NCBI GenBank assembly: GCA_007117235.1
Contig: SKGY01000202.1
Coordinates: 1-7,284 of the forward strand
DNA length: 7,284 nucleotides
Direction of reading: 5' to 3'
Source: Balneolaceae bacterium
GTDB lineage: Bacteria; Bacteroidota; Rhodothermia; Balneolales; Balneolaceae
The position numbers were made by a program, and so were the translations under genes. Each line of letters opens with the position of its first letter. Within the stretch, counting starts at the first letter, position 1. The notes below the pieces were generated by a model that was not told where the DNA came from, ran no database searches, and saw only the letters and a list, made by a program, of their open reading frames with translations. This document shows positions 1 to 6,919 of the stretch, in pieces.

Positions 1-453
1 AAACTCACCATAATTGATGAAGAGGCTCAGAAGAAATATTACAGGGGATATCTTGATGAAGACGACGTTGATAAACAAGCTTCAGGCGAAGCTCTCAAAG
101 ATGTAACTCTTTTTGATTTGATGGCAGCTTTCAGAAAAGTGCTTGCCGATATCAAAAGGCAACACTCTTACCATAAGGTTGAAAAGATACAGATCACTGT
201 TGAACAGCAGGCCGAGTATGTGCTTACTGAATTACAATCTCGTGGCAGGACCTCATTTTATACATTTTGTATGGAGTTAAAGACAAGAACCGCAATTGTA
301 GTTACTTTTCTTGCAATTCTAGAAATGCTTAAAGAGCAGCAAATTAATCTGTTCATTGAAAATGACGATGCCTTTAATTTTTATATCGATCTCAAACCTG
401 TTGATGAGATTATTGGAAATACCGGTAAACCTTTTAAATCTGAATTCAAATGA
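1..453 (+). CDS. scpA: ScpA, segregation and condensation protein A (C-terminal part; 5' end outside window)
   Basis: The reading frame is open from base 1, and 150 codons are visible before the TGA at 451-453. ScpA is the kleisin that bridges the two heads of SMC and, with ScpB, forms the bacterial condensin that organises and segregates the chromosome in the nucleoid. What is visible is the C-terminal half. An acidic linker comes first, followed by the helix with FDLMAAFRKVL that many ScpA proteins carry. The C-terminal winged-helix domain follows, with TAIVVTFLAILEMLKEQQI, which fits the conserved VVTFLALLEL core of the family; in the known complexes this domain contacts the SMC head. The family is usually about 240-280 residues, so roughly the first 100 are missing. 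No frameshift is seen. The stop codon overlaps the start of the next gene (ATGA), so the two are probably cotranscribed and translationally coupled. The gene directly downstream is not scpB, its frequent neighbour in other bacteria. Confidence 0.9.
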   Translation, partial: KLTIIDEEAQKKYYRGYLDEDDVDKQASGEALKDVTLFDLMAAFRKVLADIKRQHSYHKVEKIQITVEQQAEYVLTELQSRGRTSFYTFCMELKTRTAIVVTFLAILEMLKEQQINLFIENDDAFNFYIDLKPVDEIIGNTGKPFKSEFK

Positions 454-2135
454 TTCACTTTATTTCTGTTCTGATCATCACATTTTTAAGTAGCTGTAAC
501 TTTCTACCTGCAAACAGTGAAAGTACATCTGACTCACTTAAACAGTACTCCGAACTAATTACGCCTGAATTTTTAGAAATGCACCTTCAGGTAATAGCAC
601 ATGATTCTCTGGAGGGCAGGGCAACAGGCACGCGAGGACTGAAAGTTGCTGCTCAATACATCTCTGATTTTTATGATACCCTTGGTTTTGAACCTGTTGG
701 TGATAATCAGACATATTTTCAACATTTCAACCTTACGGCAGATTATACAGATAGCCTCGTTTACCAGGTCAATAGAATAATGGAAAATGACACAGTAAAA
801 GTCTCATATTCTATTGAATCACAAGACTCATCGGGTGACTTTATTCGAATGTTTGGTGGGTCGCAGTCACTATCTGGAGATATAATATTTGCCGGTTTTG
901 GACTTAACGATCCTTCAAACAGTGTTCAACATCTTGAGGGGGAGTCACTGCAAAACAAATGGGTTTTGATGTTTGAAGATATTCCTTACATCGTAGACGG
1001 AGACACTCTTGTAAATCCGGCTATTTCAAGCAATAGCAGACTTAGTTCAATTTTAGGCACTTATGACGCTGCGGGAATTTTACTCATATCTGATTATTCT
1101 AGTGATGAATTCAGAGAGCTCTCAGAGATAAGCTCAACTCTGATGAGTAACCCATCAAATATGGCTTTAGAGTACCTTAGTAATGGACAACGGTCAGCGG
1201 GTTTCCCAAAAGGAGTTATGCAAATCAGCCCGGATAAAGCTCAGTACCTGCTATCACCTGAGGGTGAAAAATCACTTTCTGATGTTCGTGAAAATTTAAT
1301 CAAAAACATGAACGGTTTTAGGGCACATAACACCTCCTTCTCACTGAACTATACTCCGTATGATGGGCCCGGTTATATTGAAACCGAAAACGTTGTCGCA
1401 TTTTTTGAAGGCTCAGATCCAAATCTGAAAGATGAAGTACTTGTTCTTGTGGCACATTACGATCACCTTGGAATTACTCAACCTGATGATACAGGCGATG
1501 CGATCAATAATGGTGCAGATGATAATGGAAGCGGCACAGTTGCACTGATGTCGATTGCCAACGCATTTCATGCAGCATCACTCGATGGGCACCGTCCAAA
1601 ACGTAGTGTTCTGTTTCTTCACGTTTCTGCTGAAGAACTAGGGTTACTTGGCTCACGATACTACTCTGATCATCCGATCTTTCCAATCGATCAGACTGTT
1701 GCCGCTTTTAACGCAGACATGATTGGCAGAAGCGATTCCGAGAATATTGAAAAAGATGATACCGATTATGTTTATCTGATTGGAGGTGAGATTATATCAT
1801 CTGAACTGGATAGTCTGGTGCAAGTCGCCAATCAACAGTCAGTTAATATGAGACTGGACAGAAAGTACAACGATCTGCAAGATAGAAATCAGTTTTACCG
1901 ACGCAGTGATCATTGGAACTTTGGGAGGCTCGAAGTACCATTTGTCTTCTTTTTTACCGGAGTGCACGAAGATTATCATAGTCCCTCAGATACTGTTGAC
2001 AAGATTGACTTTTCAAAATTATCACGTGTTACTCAATTGATATACAACTCGTCATTGGAAGTTCTAAATTATGACGGAAGGCCTCAGGTTGATAACGAAC
2101 AATTTATTGAGATCACCAGAAGATTACCCCGTTAG
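450..2135 (+). CDS. M28 family zinc aminopeptidase, lipoprotein with PA-like insert
   Basis: This complete 561-residue protein is a predicted lipid-anchored exopeptidase of the cell envelope. Its N-terminus is a short hydrophobic signal ending in the lipobox LSSC, with the lipidated residue at Cys16; unusually, the n-region has no Lys or Arg. Residues about 140-290 resemble a protease-associated (PA) domain inserted ahead of the end of the catalytic fold, as is common in M28. All co-catalytic zinc residues of the family are in place: His336 (AHYDHLG), the bridging Asp358 (NNGADDNGSG), the catalytic base Glu395 and ligand Glu396 (SAEELGLLGS), Asp423 (NADMIGR) and His510 (DYHSPSDT). The enzyme is therefore expected to be active and to remove N-terminal residues from peptides; substrate preference cannot be told. 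The start is well fixed, because an in-frame TGA at 441-443 lies just upstream and the ATG overlaps the scpA stop. No Shine-Dalgarno is seen, so translation may depend on coupling. An alternative within M28, such as a glutaminyl-cyclase-like enzyme, is less likely. Confidence 0.92.
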   Translation: MIHFISVLIITFLSSCNFLPANSESTSDSLKQYSELITPEFLEMHLQVIAHDSLEGRATGTRGLKVAAQYISDFYDTLGFEPVGDNQTYFQHFNLTADYTDSLVYQVNRIMENDTVKVSYSIESQDSSGDFIRMFGGSQSLSGDIIFAGFGLNDPSNSVQHLEGESLQNKWVLMFEDIPYIVDGDTLVNPAISSNSRLSSILGTYDAAGILLISDYSSDEFRELSEISSTLMSNPSNMALEYLSNGQRSAGFPKGVMQISPDKAQYLLSPEGEKSLSDVRENLIKNMNGFRAHNTSFSLNYTPYDGPGYIETENVVAFFEGSDPNLKDEVLVLVAHYDHLGITQPDDTGDAINNGADDNGSGTVALMSIANAFHAASLDGHRPKRSVLFLHVSAEELGLLGSRYYSDHPIFPIDQTVAAFNADMIGRSDSENIEKDDTDYVYLIGGEIISSELDSLVQVANQQSVNMRLDRKYNDLQDRNQFYRRSDHWNFGRLEVPFVFFFTGVHEDYHSPSDTVDKIDFSKLSRVTQLIYNSSLEVLNYDGRPQVDNEQFIEITRRLPR

Positions 2136-2141
2136 CCTTAT

Positions 2142-5100
2142 TTAGCTCCCATTTAATATAAAAGCTGCCCAATTTCTCGGTGCTGCATACTCAGGGTGAT
2201 TGATGAGTTCTAACTTCGCACTTCTTAGTGCCTCTGCGTAGGACTTTCCGGCTCTAAAATGTTTGTAGAACTCAATCATTAAATTTGCCGTTGGCTGGTC
2301 GTTTACTTTCCACATCGAAACCACAAGGTTTGATGCCCCGGCATAATGAAAGGCTCGTGTAAACCCAATCATACCTTCACCTTTTCGAATCTGTCCAAGC
2401 CCGGTGTCACAAGCACCTAATACAACTAAATCAGCGTTCATCTGCAGATTATAAATGTCATTGATATAGATTATTCCATCATCGTCGTTACTCCCTCTCA
2501 GCGCAATTCCTGAAAGTGCAGGATTGTTGTCATTTATAAATGCATGTGTGGCAAAGTGGATAAATCCATAATCTGATATAGACCCATTCAACAACCGTGC
2601 TTTAGAAGCCAAATTATTTGTTAGAACTACTGCCTGCTCCGGGAAAAAGAAATTCCATACAGAATCTCTCTTTCTGAATAATTTAGCAATCTCACGTGTT
2701 TCATAACCTGTTAAGGGCAGGGGTGTTAATTGACCTAAATATCTTCTACTGTTTTCATCAATTACACTGCTTTGTTCGTTTACCTCGTTAAAGGGTGCAA
2801 GTGCCAGTAAGTTTTGCGGGTTTTCAGGTTTGGATTTCATCTTCGACATCATAACTGCTGCAGATGGTGAATACTGAATTGTATAATCGCGAACTAAAAA
2901 AGGCATTTCATGATATGGTACACCTTGAGTGTTATTTGTTAATAGCAGCTCAAAAGGGAGGTAGTGTAAATATTGATCTAAATAAAATATAATTTTTCTG
3001 GAATCTGTATTTGAGAGTACAGGCTCAATAAGTTGCACATACAAATTGTGTGATAACTCTCTAAATTCATTGGTCCTGCCACGGGTAACAGATTCGATCA
3101 AACTGTTGACTTGCTCAGATAAATCTTCCGTTATATCCAATCTAAAAACATTAAAACTCTCTTTTTCAATAACCATGGCATAGAGATAATCCGATCCGAA
3201 AGAGTAGGAAATTATCATCTCATTATGTGTCAGAACAGATTGAACAGCCTCTCGTTCAACTAAACGATTATCATATTTTAATTCAAAATATGATGGATAG
3301 TTCTTTTCTAGTTCAGTTGTAAACCTTGATAAGTCTCTTTGTACGTAAAAAAGAGAATCTTTCAGTGTAGAAATTAGAGTTCTATCAGCTTCAGCGCCCT
3401 TTTCTTCCTCTAAGCCTATTTGTTGAAAATATTGGGTAATCTTTTGATTTAAATCTCTCTCCTGAAGAATAACAGTTTCCGGTACTCCTCCAAAGTTAAT
3501 AGCCTCTACATTTTGAAGTAGTTCAGATGCTATTCTTGATCTGCTTTTTTCAGAATAATAGAATATCTGATCAACCCATATTTCTTCACCTGTTATTCGA
3601 AACAGTTCATAGTTTATATCAATAGCATTTGAGTAGATTTCGAAATTACTTTCAATGAGATTCAATTTAGACGCCTCACTCTGATAACTTGTCTGGAGGT
3701 TATCAATGATATCAGATGCAATCTCTGTATACTTTAATGCCTCAAATAGATAGTCTATATTATTTGATTGCTTGTACAATTCTCGAAATATTTTCACCCT
3801 CTCTTTTATATTATCAACTGCTTTGATTGGAAATCTAATTTCTCTAACGTCAGAATAGCCGTCATCACCGAACAGTGAATTAAGTACCCGGTCATAATAG
3901 TCTGCCGCCAGCTCCAAATTATTTTGATTAAGATATGAGAGTCCATAAAGTGAATACAAGTCCAAAACTTCCGGATGCGATTCACCAAATCTTTCGAGAC
4001 CAATTTTTAAAGCAGTATCGAGGATTTTACGAGCTTCGACTTCTCTTGATAATTGCACGTACAAACCTGATAATGATGTATATGGCGGAATTAAGGACGG
4101 GTGGTCATCTCCATAAAGCTCTATCCTGACATCAATTGATAATTGATAATTATTTTCTGCTTCTTCAAACTGTTTTAATTCACTATATAAAGAGCCAAGT
4201 GTGTTATAACCTACAGCAAGGTCGATATGTACACCGTCGTATATCTGTTGTCTTATTCCTAATGCTAACTCAAAATATTCTGCTGCAGAGTCTAAATCAC
4301 CCAATTGAAAGTAACATATCCCTGCATTGTTGTATGCAATCGCAACTCTGCCATATACTTCACCAAAACTATCCCTGAAAATTGAAGCCGATCTTACAAA
4401 AAAATCTGCTGCGGTTCCAAAATCACCCATTCCATAATAAATTGTACCCAAACTATTATAAATAAGCGCCATTTCAGGATGGCTATTCCCATAGAGTTCT
4501 GTGACAATCTTTTCTGCTTCACGATAATGAAACATAGCTTGTTCCGGCATTCCAAGTCTTCTATAATTCACACCTATATTATTATGAGCTTGAGATAATA
4601 GCCGCATTACTTCTGCTGTCTTATCTTTGTCGCGTAAAATTTCTAATACGGAATTATACATGTTAATGGACTCTCTGTATTCACCATCAACACTCTTCAT
4701 ATAGGCATTTGCTAAATCGTACTTCACCTCAGATATAACAGATAGTGAATGAAACGCTATATATTCATCTATTTTTTCTACCCATTTTTTTGCTCCCTCA
4801 AGATCATTTTTCTCCTCACTTAAGTACACACGTTGTACATACAAATCTACAAACAGTTCGTGACCTACTGCTAATTTTGAAATTGCTTCATTTTCAGCTT
4901 TTTCATAATAATCAACTGCCTTATCAAAATTTCTGTCATATCTATTTATTGTCCCTCTGTAGATATATGATCTGACACAGAGTTCACTGTAGTTTTCAGA
5001 CCTGCAGAGTCGATTACTTAATGAATTGAATAATGCATATGATCTCTCCAGTTCGCTTGCATAGAAAAGCCGCTCTGCCTCTTCAAACGTTTCAGTTAGT

Positions 5101-5222
5101 GTGAGTGCCGTCTGAGCATTTGTTGTCTGGGGCAAAGCTAAATTAGCACATAGCAGAATCAGACAAGCTGTAATAATTCTGCCATATACCTTAACCGGTA
5201 TTATTTTTTGAGCAATGTACAT
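2142..5222 (-). CDS. Exported TPR-CHAT domain protein (predicted caspase/separase-like cysteine protease)
   Basis: The protein is 1026 residues from the ATG at 5222; a GTG at 5231 would add three residues and an in-frame TAA at 5252-5250 bars anything longer. Residues 1-36 look like a Sec signal peptide: basic n-region, hydrophobic core TACLILLCANLALP and an A-x-A-like cleavage site at about TTNA/Q. About four divergent TPRs follow, then six units repeating every 42 residues, starting near residues 209, 251, 293, 335, 377 and 419 (YNSLGxxYxxxGxxxxA pattern), of the kinesin-light-chain type. A helical, probably coiled-coil linker spans about 480-650. The CHAT domain (about 710-1026) has the catalytic His893 in HFATH, Cys938 in VVLGACDTG, then SMWKVND and the terminal NWAAFILNG, so it is complete. 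Known CHAT proteins include the cyanobacterial HetF and the type III-E CRISPR TPR-CHAT protease. Substrate and role are unknown here. It lies downstream of ftsY on the same strand. Base composition is lower in GC than in ftsY. Confidence 0.9.
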   Translation of the reverse strand: MYIAQKIIPVKVYGRIITACLILLCANLALPQTTNAQTALTLTETFEEAERLFYASELERSYALFNSLSNRLCRSENYSELCVRSYIYRGTINRYDRNFDKAVDYYEKAENEAISKLAVGHELFVDLYVQRVYLSEEKNDLEGAKKWVEKIDEYIAFHSLSVISEVKYDLANAYMKSVDGEYRESINMYNSVLEILRDKDKTAEVMRLLSQAHNNIGVNYRRLGMPEQAMFHYREAEKIVTELYGNSHPEMALIYNSLGTIYYGMGDFGTAADFFVRSASIFRDSFGEVYGRVAIAYNNAGICYFQLGDLDSAAEYFELALGIRQQIYDGVHIDLAVGYNTLGSLYSELKQFEEAENNYQLSIDVRIELYGDDHPSLIPPYTSLSGLYVQLSREVEARKILDTALKIGLERFGESHPEVLDLYSLYGLSYLNQNNLELAADYYDRVLNSLFGDDGYSDVREIRFPIKAVDNIKERVKIFRELYKQSNNIDYLFEALKYTEIASDIIDNLQTSYQSEASKLNLIESNFEIYSNAIDINYELFRITGEEIWVDQIFYYSEKSRSRIASELLQNVEAINFGGVPETVILQERDLNQKITQYFQQIGLEEEKGAEADRTLISTLKDSLFYVQRDLSRFTTELEKNYPSYFELKYDNRLVEREAVQSVLTHNEMIISYSFGSDYLYAMVIEKESFNVFRLDITEDLSEQVNSLIESVTRGRTNEFRELSHNLYVQLIEPVLSNTDSRKIIFYLDQYLHYLPFELLLTNNTQGVPYHEMPFLVRDYTIQYSPSAAVMMSKMKSKPENPQNLLALAPFNEVNEQSSVIDENSRRYLGQLTPLPLTGYETREIAKLFRKRDSVWNFFFPEQAVVLTNNLASKARLLNGSISDYGFIHFATHAFINDNNPALSGIALRGSNDDDGIIYINDIYNLQMNADLVVLGACDTGLGQIRKGEGMIGFTRAFHYAGASNLVVSMWKVNDQPTANLMIEFYKHFRAGKSYAEALRSAKLELINHPEYAAPRNWAAFILNGS

Positions 5223-5250
5223 ATCAAACACGATTTGTGGTCTGATATGT
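5219..5250 (-). repeat. Perfect 8-base inverted repeat across the TPR-CHAT start codon
   Basis: ACATATCA at 5219-5226 and its exact reverse complement TGATATGT at 5243-5250 are separated by 16 bases. The arm at 5219-5226 contains the ATG (5222-5220) of the TPR-CHAT gene, and the alternative GTG (5231-5229) lies in the loop. In the mRNA this could form a modest hairpin that hides the ATG; in DNA it could be an operator. A further ATATGTTA at 5261-5268 repeats the 5245-5252 sequence in the same orientation. Confidence 0.35.
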
Positions 5251-5279
5251 TAATGAACCAATATGTTATAGTAAAGCAG
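5223..5279 (-). other. ftsY to TPR-CHAT intergenic spacer
   Basis: This 57-base AT-rich spacer contains no GC-rich hairpin followed by a T run, so there is no sign of an intrinsic terminator after ftsY and read-through into the TPR-CHAT gene is plausible. No convincing Bacteroidota-type promoter (TTG then TAnnTTTG) is seen for the CHAT gene alone. The spacer does hold the ATATGT-based repeats described separately. Confidence 0.4.
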
Positions 5280-6236
5280 TTAATTTGAGCCAAACAGAGC
5301 ATTCACAAAACTTACCCGGTCAAATACCTGTAAATCTTCTATTTGCTCGCCAACCCCGATATACTTTACAGGAACATTCAATTCATTTGAAATTGCGAGC
5401 ACTATTCCACCTTTTGCAGTTCCATCAAGCTTTGTAAGTACAAGGCCTGTTACATTCACAACATCGGAAAATGCTTTTGCCTGTTGCATGGCATTTTGCC
5501 CTGTGGAAGCATCCAGAACCAATAAAATTTCATGTGGTGCACCTTCCGTTACTTTACCCATCACACGTTTAATCTTGCCGAGCTCTTCCATTAATGACTT
5601 TTTGTTATGGAGTCTTCCTGCTGTATCAACCAAAGCAATATCTGCCCCTTTCGATTTAGCAGATGAAACTGTGTCGTACGCCACCGCAGCAGGGTCTGCA
5701 TTTTGACCTTGCTGAATAATTGAAACTCCAGCTCGCTCGCTCCATATGGTAAGCTGATCTACCGCAGCAGCTCTGAACGTATCTGCAGCCCCTAACACTA
5801 CATTCTTTCCCGCCTTCTTATAAAGATTAGCAAGCTTACCAATGGTTGTAGTTTTCCCAACTCCATTTACGCCAACCACCATCACAACATGAGGTTTGTG
5901 CTTAAAATTAGCATTAAACTCAGCGGGCTGATCCGGTCTATTCTCTTTGAGAAGGTCTACTATTTCTTCCCGAAGCATTTCTTGTAGTTGAGACTGGGTC
6001 ATAAATTTATCTTTAGCTACCCTTCTCTCAATTCTGTTTATAATCTCAACCGTTGTTTTCACACCTACATCTGAGGTTATCAATGCATCCTCAAGTTCAT
6101 CAAGGGTAGCAGCATCTACTTTGTCTTTGCCGGCAATACTCTTGCCAATTTTATTCAGCAATCCATCGCGACTTTTCTCAACGCCCTGCTCTAATTTTTC
6201 CTGTTTCTTTAATCCTAATTTGTCTAACCAACTCAT
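5280..6236 (-). CDS. ftsY: FtsY, signal recognition particle receptor GTPase
   Basis: A complete 318-residue SRP receptor. It docks the SRP (Ffh plus 4.5S RNA)-ribosome complex at the inner membrane and hands nascent membrane proteins to the Sec translocon, through reciprocal GTP hydrolysis with Ffh. The N domain covers about 20-100 and includes the conserved LDELEDALITSDVG helix. The G domain follows with all motifs intact: GVNGVGKTT (122-130), DTFRAAA (152-158), DTAGR (204-208), TKLDGTAKGG (268-277) and GVGE (294-297). The long acidic A domain of E. coli FtsY is absent. Instead there is a short amphipathic, basic start (MSWLDKLGLKKQEKL) that probably serves as the lipid-binding helix, as in Bacteroidota-type FtsY. 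An in-frame TAA at 6248-6246 makes the ATG at 6236 the only good start. It lies 28 bases downstream of pgsA, whose product makes anionic lipids of the kind FtsY binds. No Shine-Dalgarno is seen. Confidence 0.97.
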   Translation of the reverse strand: MSWLDKLGLKKQEKLEQGVEKSRDGLLNKIGKSIAGKDKVDAATLDELEDALITSDVGVKTTVEIINRIERRVAKDKFMTQSQLQEMLREEIVDLLKENRPDQPAEFNANFKHKPHVVMVVGVNGVGKTTTIGKLANLYKKAGKNVVLGAADTFRAAAVDQLTIWSERAGVSIIQQGQNADPAAVAYDTVSSAKSKGADIALVDTAGRLHNKKSLMEELGKIKRVMGKVTEGAPHEILLVLDASTGQNAMQQAKAFSDVVNVTGLVLTKLDGTAKGGIVLAISNELNVPVKYIGVGEQIEDLQVFDRVSFVNALFGSN

Positions 6237-6264
6237 ATTCAGATGTTAACTAATTCAGGCGCTA

Positions 6265-6855
6265 TCAGTTGAAATCCGCGCCATTAATAATTTTATAATA
6301 TCGTTTTTTGTACTCAATAAATGATACCACCATTACCACGGCAGATACAATCATTAAATATCGCTGGGCCGTTTCCGCTTCTGGAAAAAAGAAGACCGAT
6401 ATCCAATAAACCGCCATAATATTCACTGACACTTTGCCTGACATTATAGACATCGCAACTTTGCCACGTTTCTTTTTTATATGAGCAGATCCCCACATAA
6501 TCAACAGATCTCGCGTCACGCCTAGTGCAAAATACCAAAGGGGAATCCAGCCAAGTACAACTGTATAGAGAAATAGAAAAAATGCCATCACTTTATCTGC
6601 AATAGGGTCAAGTACTTTACCTAATTCAGATATTTCATTCCTCCATCGGGCTACCAGTCCATCCAGATAGTCAGAGATTGCACCATAAATGATGAGACCC
6701 CATATCCAGCTATTTACTTGATAGTCATTTTCCACGTGTAACCAGATTATTGGAATAACTACCAATACCCTGGTAAATGAGATGAAATTTGACCATGTGT
6801 AAATGTCATCTCTAACTAATACCTTTTTACCATCTATGTTTGATGCTTCTCTCAT
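6265..6855 (-). CDS. pgsA: CDP-alcohol phosphatidyltransferase, probably PgsA (phosphatidylglycerophosphate synthase)
   Basis: A complete 196-residue integral membrane enzyme with about five or six hydrophobic segments. Residues 62-88 carry the signature of the CDP-alcohol phosphatidyltransferase family, DGxxAR-x8-GxxxDxxxD, with Asp62, Asp65, Asp83 and Asp87 as metal/CDP-binding and catalytic residues. The NFISFTR segment near residue 23 matches the conserved N-terminal NxxTxxR of the family, and SGKVSVN (139-145) lies where PgsA proteins have their SGKxKT loop. The likely reaction is CDP-diacylglycerol plus glycerol-3-phosphate to phosphatidylglycerophosphate and CMP, the committed step to phosphatidylglycerol and cardiolipin. 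Length and motif spacing favour PgsA, but another head-group acceptor cannot be excluded from sequence alone. The N-terminal 18 residues are hydrophilic. An in-frame TGA at 6867-6865 leaves the ATG at 6855 as the start. It is first in a run of three minus-strand genes and diverges from the Nudix gene. Confidence 0.85.
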   Translation of the reverse strand: MREASNIDGKKVLVRDDIYTWSNFISFTRVLVVIPIIWLHVENDYQVNSWIWGLIIYGAISDYLDGLVARWRNEISELGKVLDPIADKVMAFFLFLYTVVLGWIPLWYFALGVTRDLLIMWGSAHIKKKRGKVAMSIMSGKVSVNIMAVYWISVFFFPEAETAQRYLMIVSAVVMVVSFIEYKKRYYKIINGADFN

Positions 6856-6919
6856 TGGCAGATTTCATATTCGAAATAACGACCCAAAATACATTTTTAA
6901 CGACTTAATTTATATACAA
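6856..6919. promoter_or_regulatory. Divergent promoter region between pgsA and the Nudix gene
   Basis: These 64 AT-rich bases separate two divergent start codons, so promoters for both directions should lie here or just inside the genes. Elements close to the Bacteroidota -7 consensus TAnnTTTG can be seen: TACATTTT at 6890-6897 on the plus strand (7 of 8) and TATTTTGG at 6891-6884 on the minus strand (imperfect). A -33 TTG at the right distance is not clear for either, so the exact promoters are unproven. Confidence 0.4.
6877..6904. repeat. Direct repeat TAACGAC, two copies 21 bases apart
   Basis: TAACGAC occurs at 6877-6883 and again, identically, at 6898-6904, in the middle of the pgsA/Nudix divergent region. 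The 21-base period is about two helical turns, so both copies face the same side of the DNA, as expected of half sites for a regulator. The copies flank the candidate -7 elements. A chance match is possible in a short AT-rich segment. Confidence 0.3.

Noticed and set aside
2136..2180. Possible bidirectional terminator at the convergent junction (AGCT near 2144 and again near 2162)
   Set aside because: Only a 4-base pairing is available, AT-rich flanks do not extend the stem, and no T run follows.
3806..4378. Several open frames of 60-80 codons on both strands inside the TPR-CHAT gene
   Set aside because: They lie in alternative frames of a long, well-supported gene, show no recognisable domain and are explained by its AT-rich codons.
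2142..5222. TPR-CHAT protein as part of a type III-E CRISPR (Craspase) or gasdermin defence system
   Set aside because: No CRISPR repeats, Cas-type protein or gasdermin-like small gene is present; the neighbours are housekeeping genes and the protein has a signal peptide.
5223..5279. A dedicated TPR-CHAT promoter of the TTG/TAnnTTTG type
   Set aside because: The nearest matches miss key bases of the -7 element and have a TTG spaced too far away.
5488..5706. Open frame opposite ftsY on the plus strand
   Set aside because: It is antisense to the conserved FtsY G domain; the open frame follows from that gene's codon pattern.
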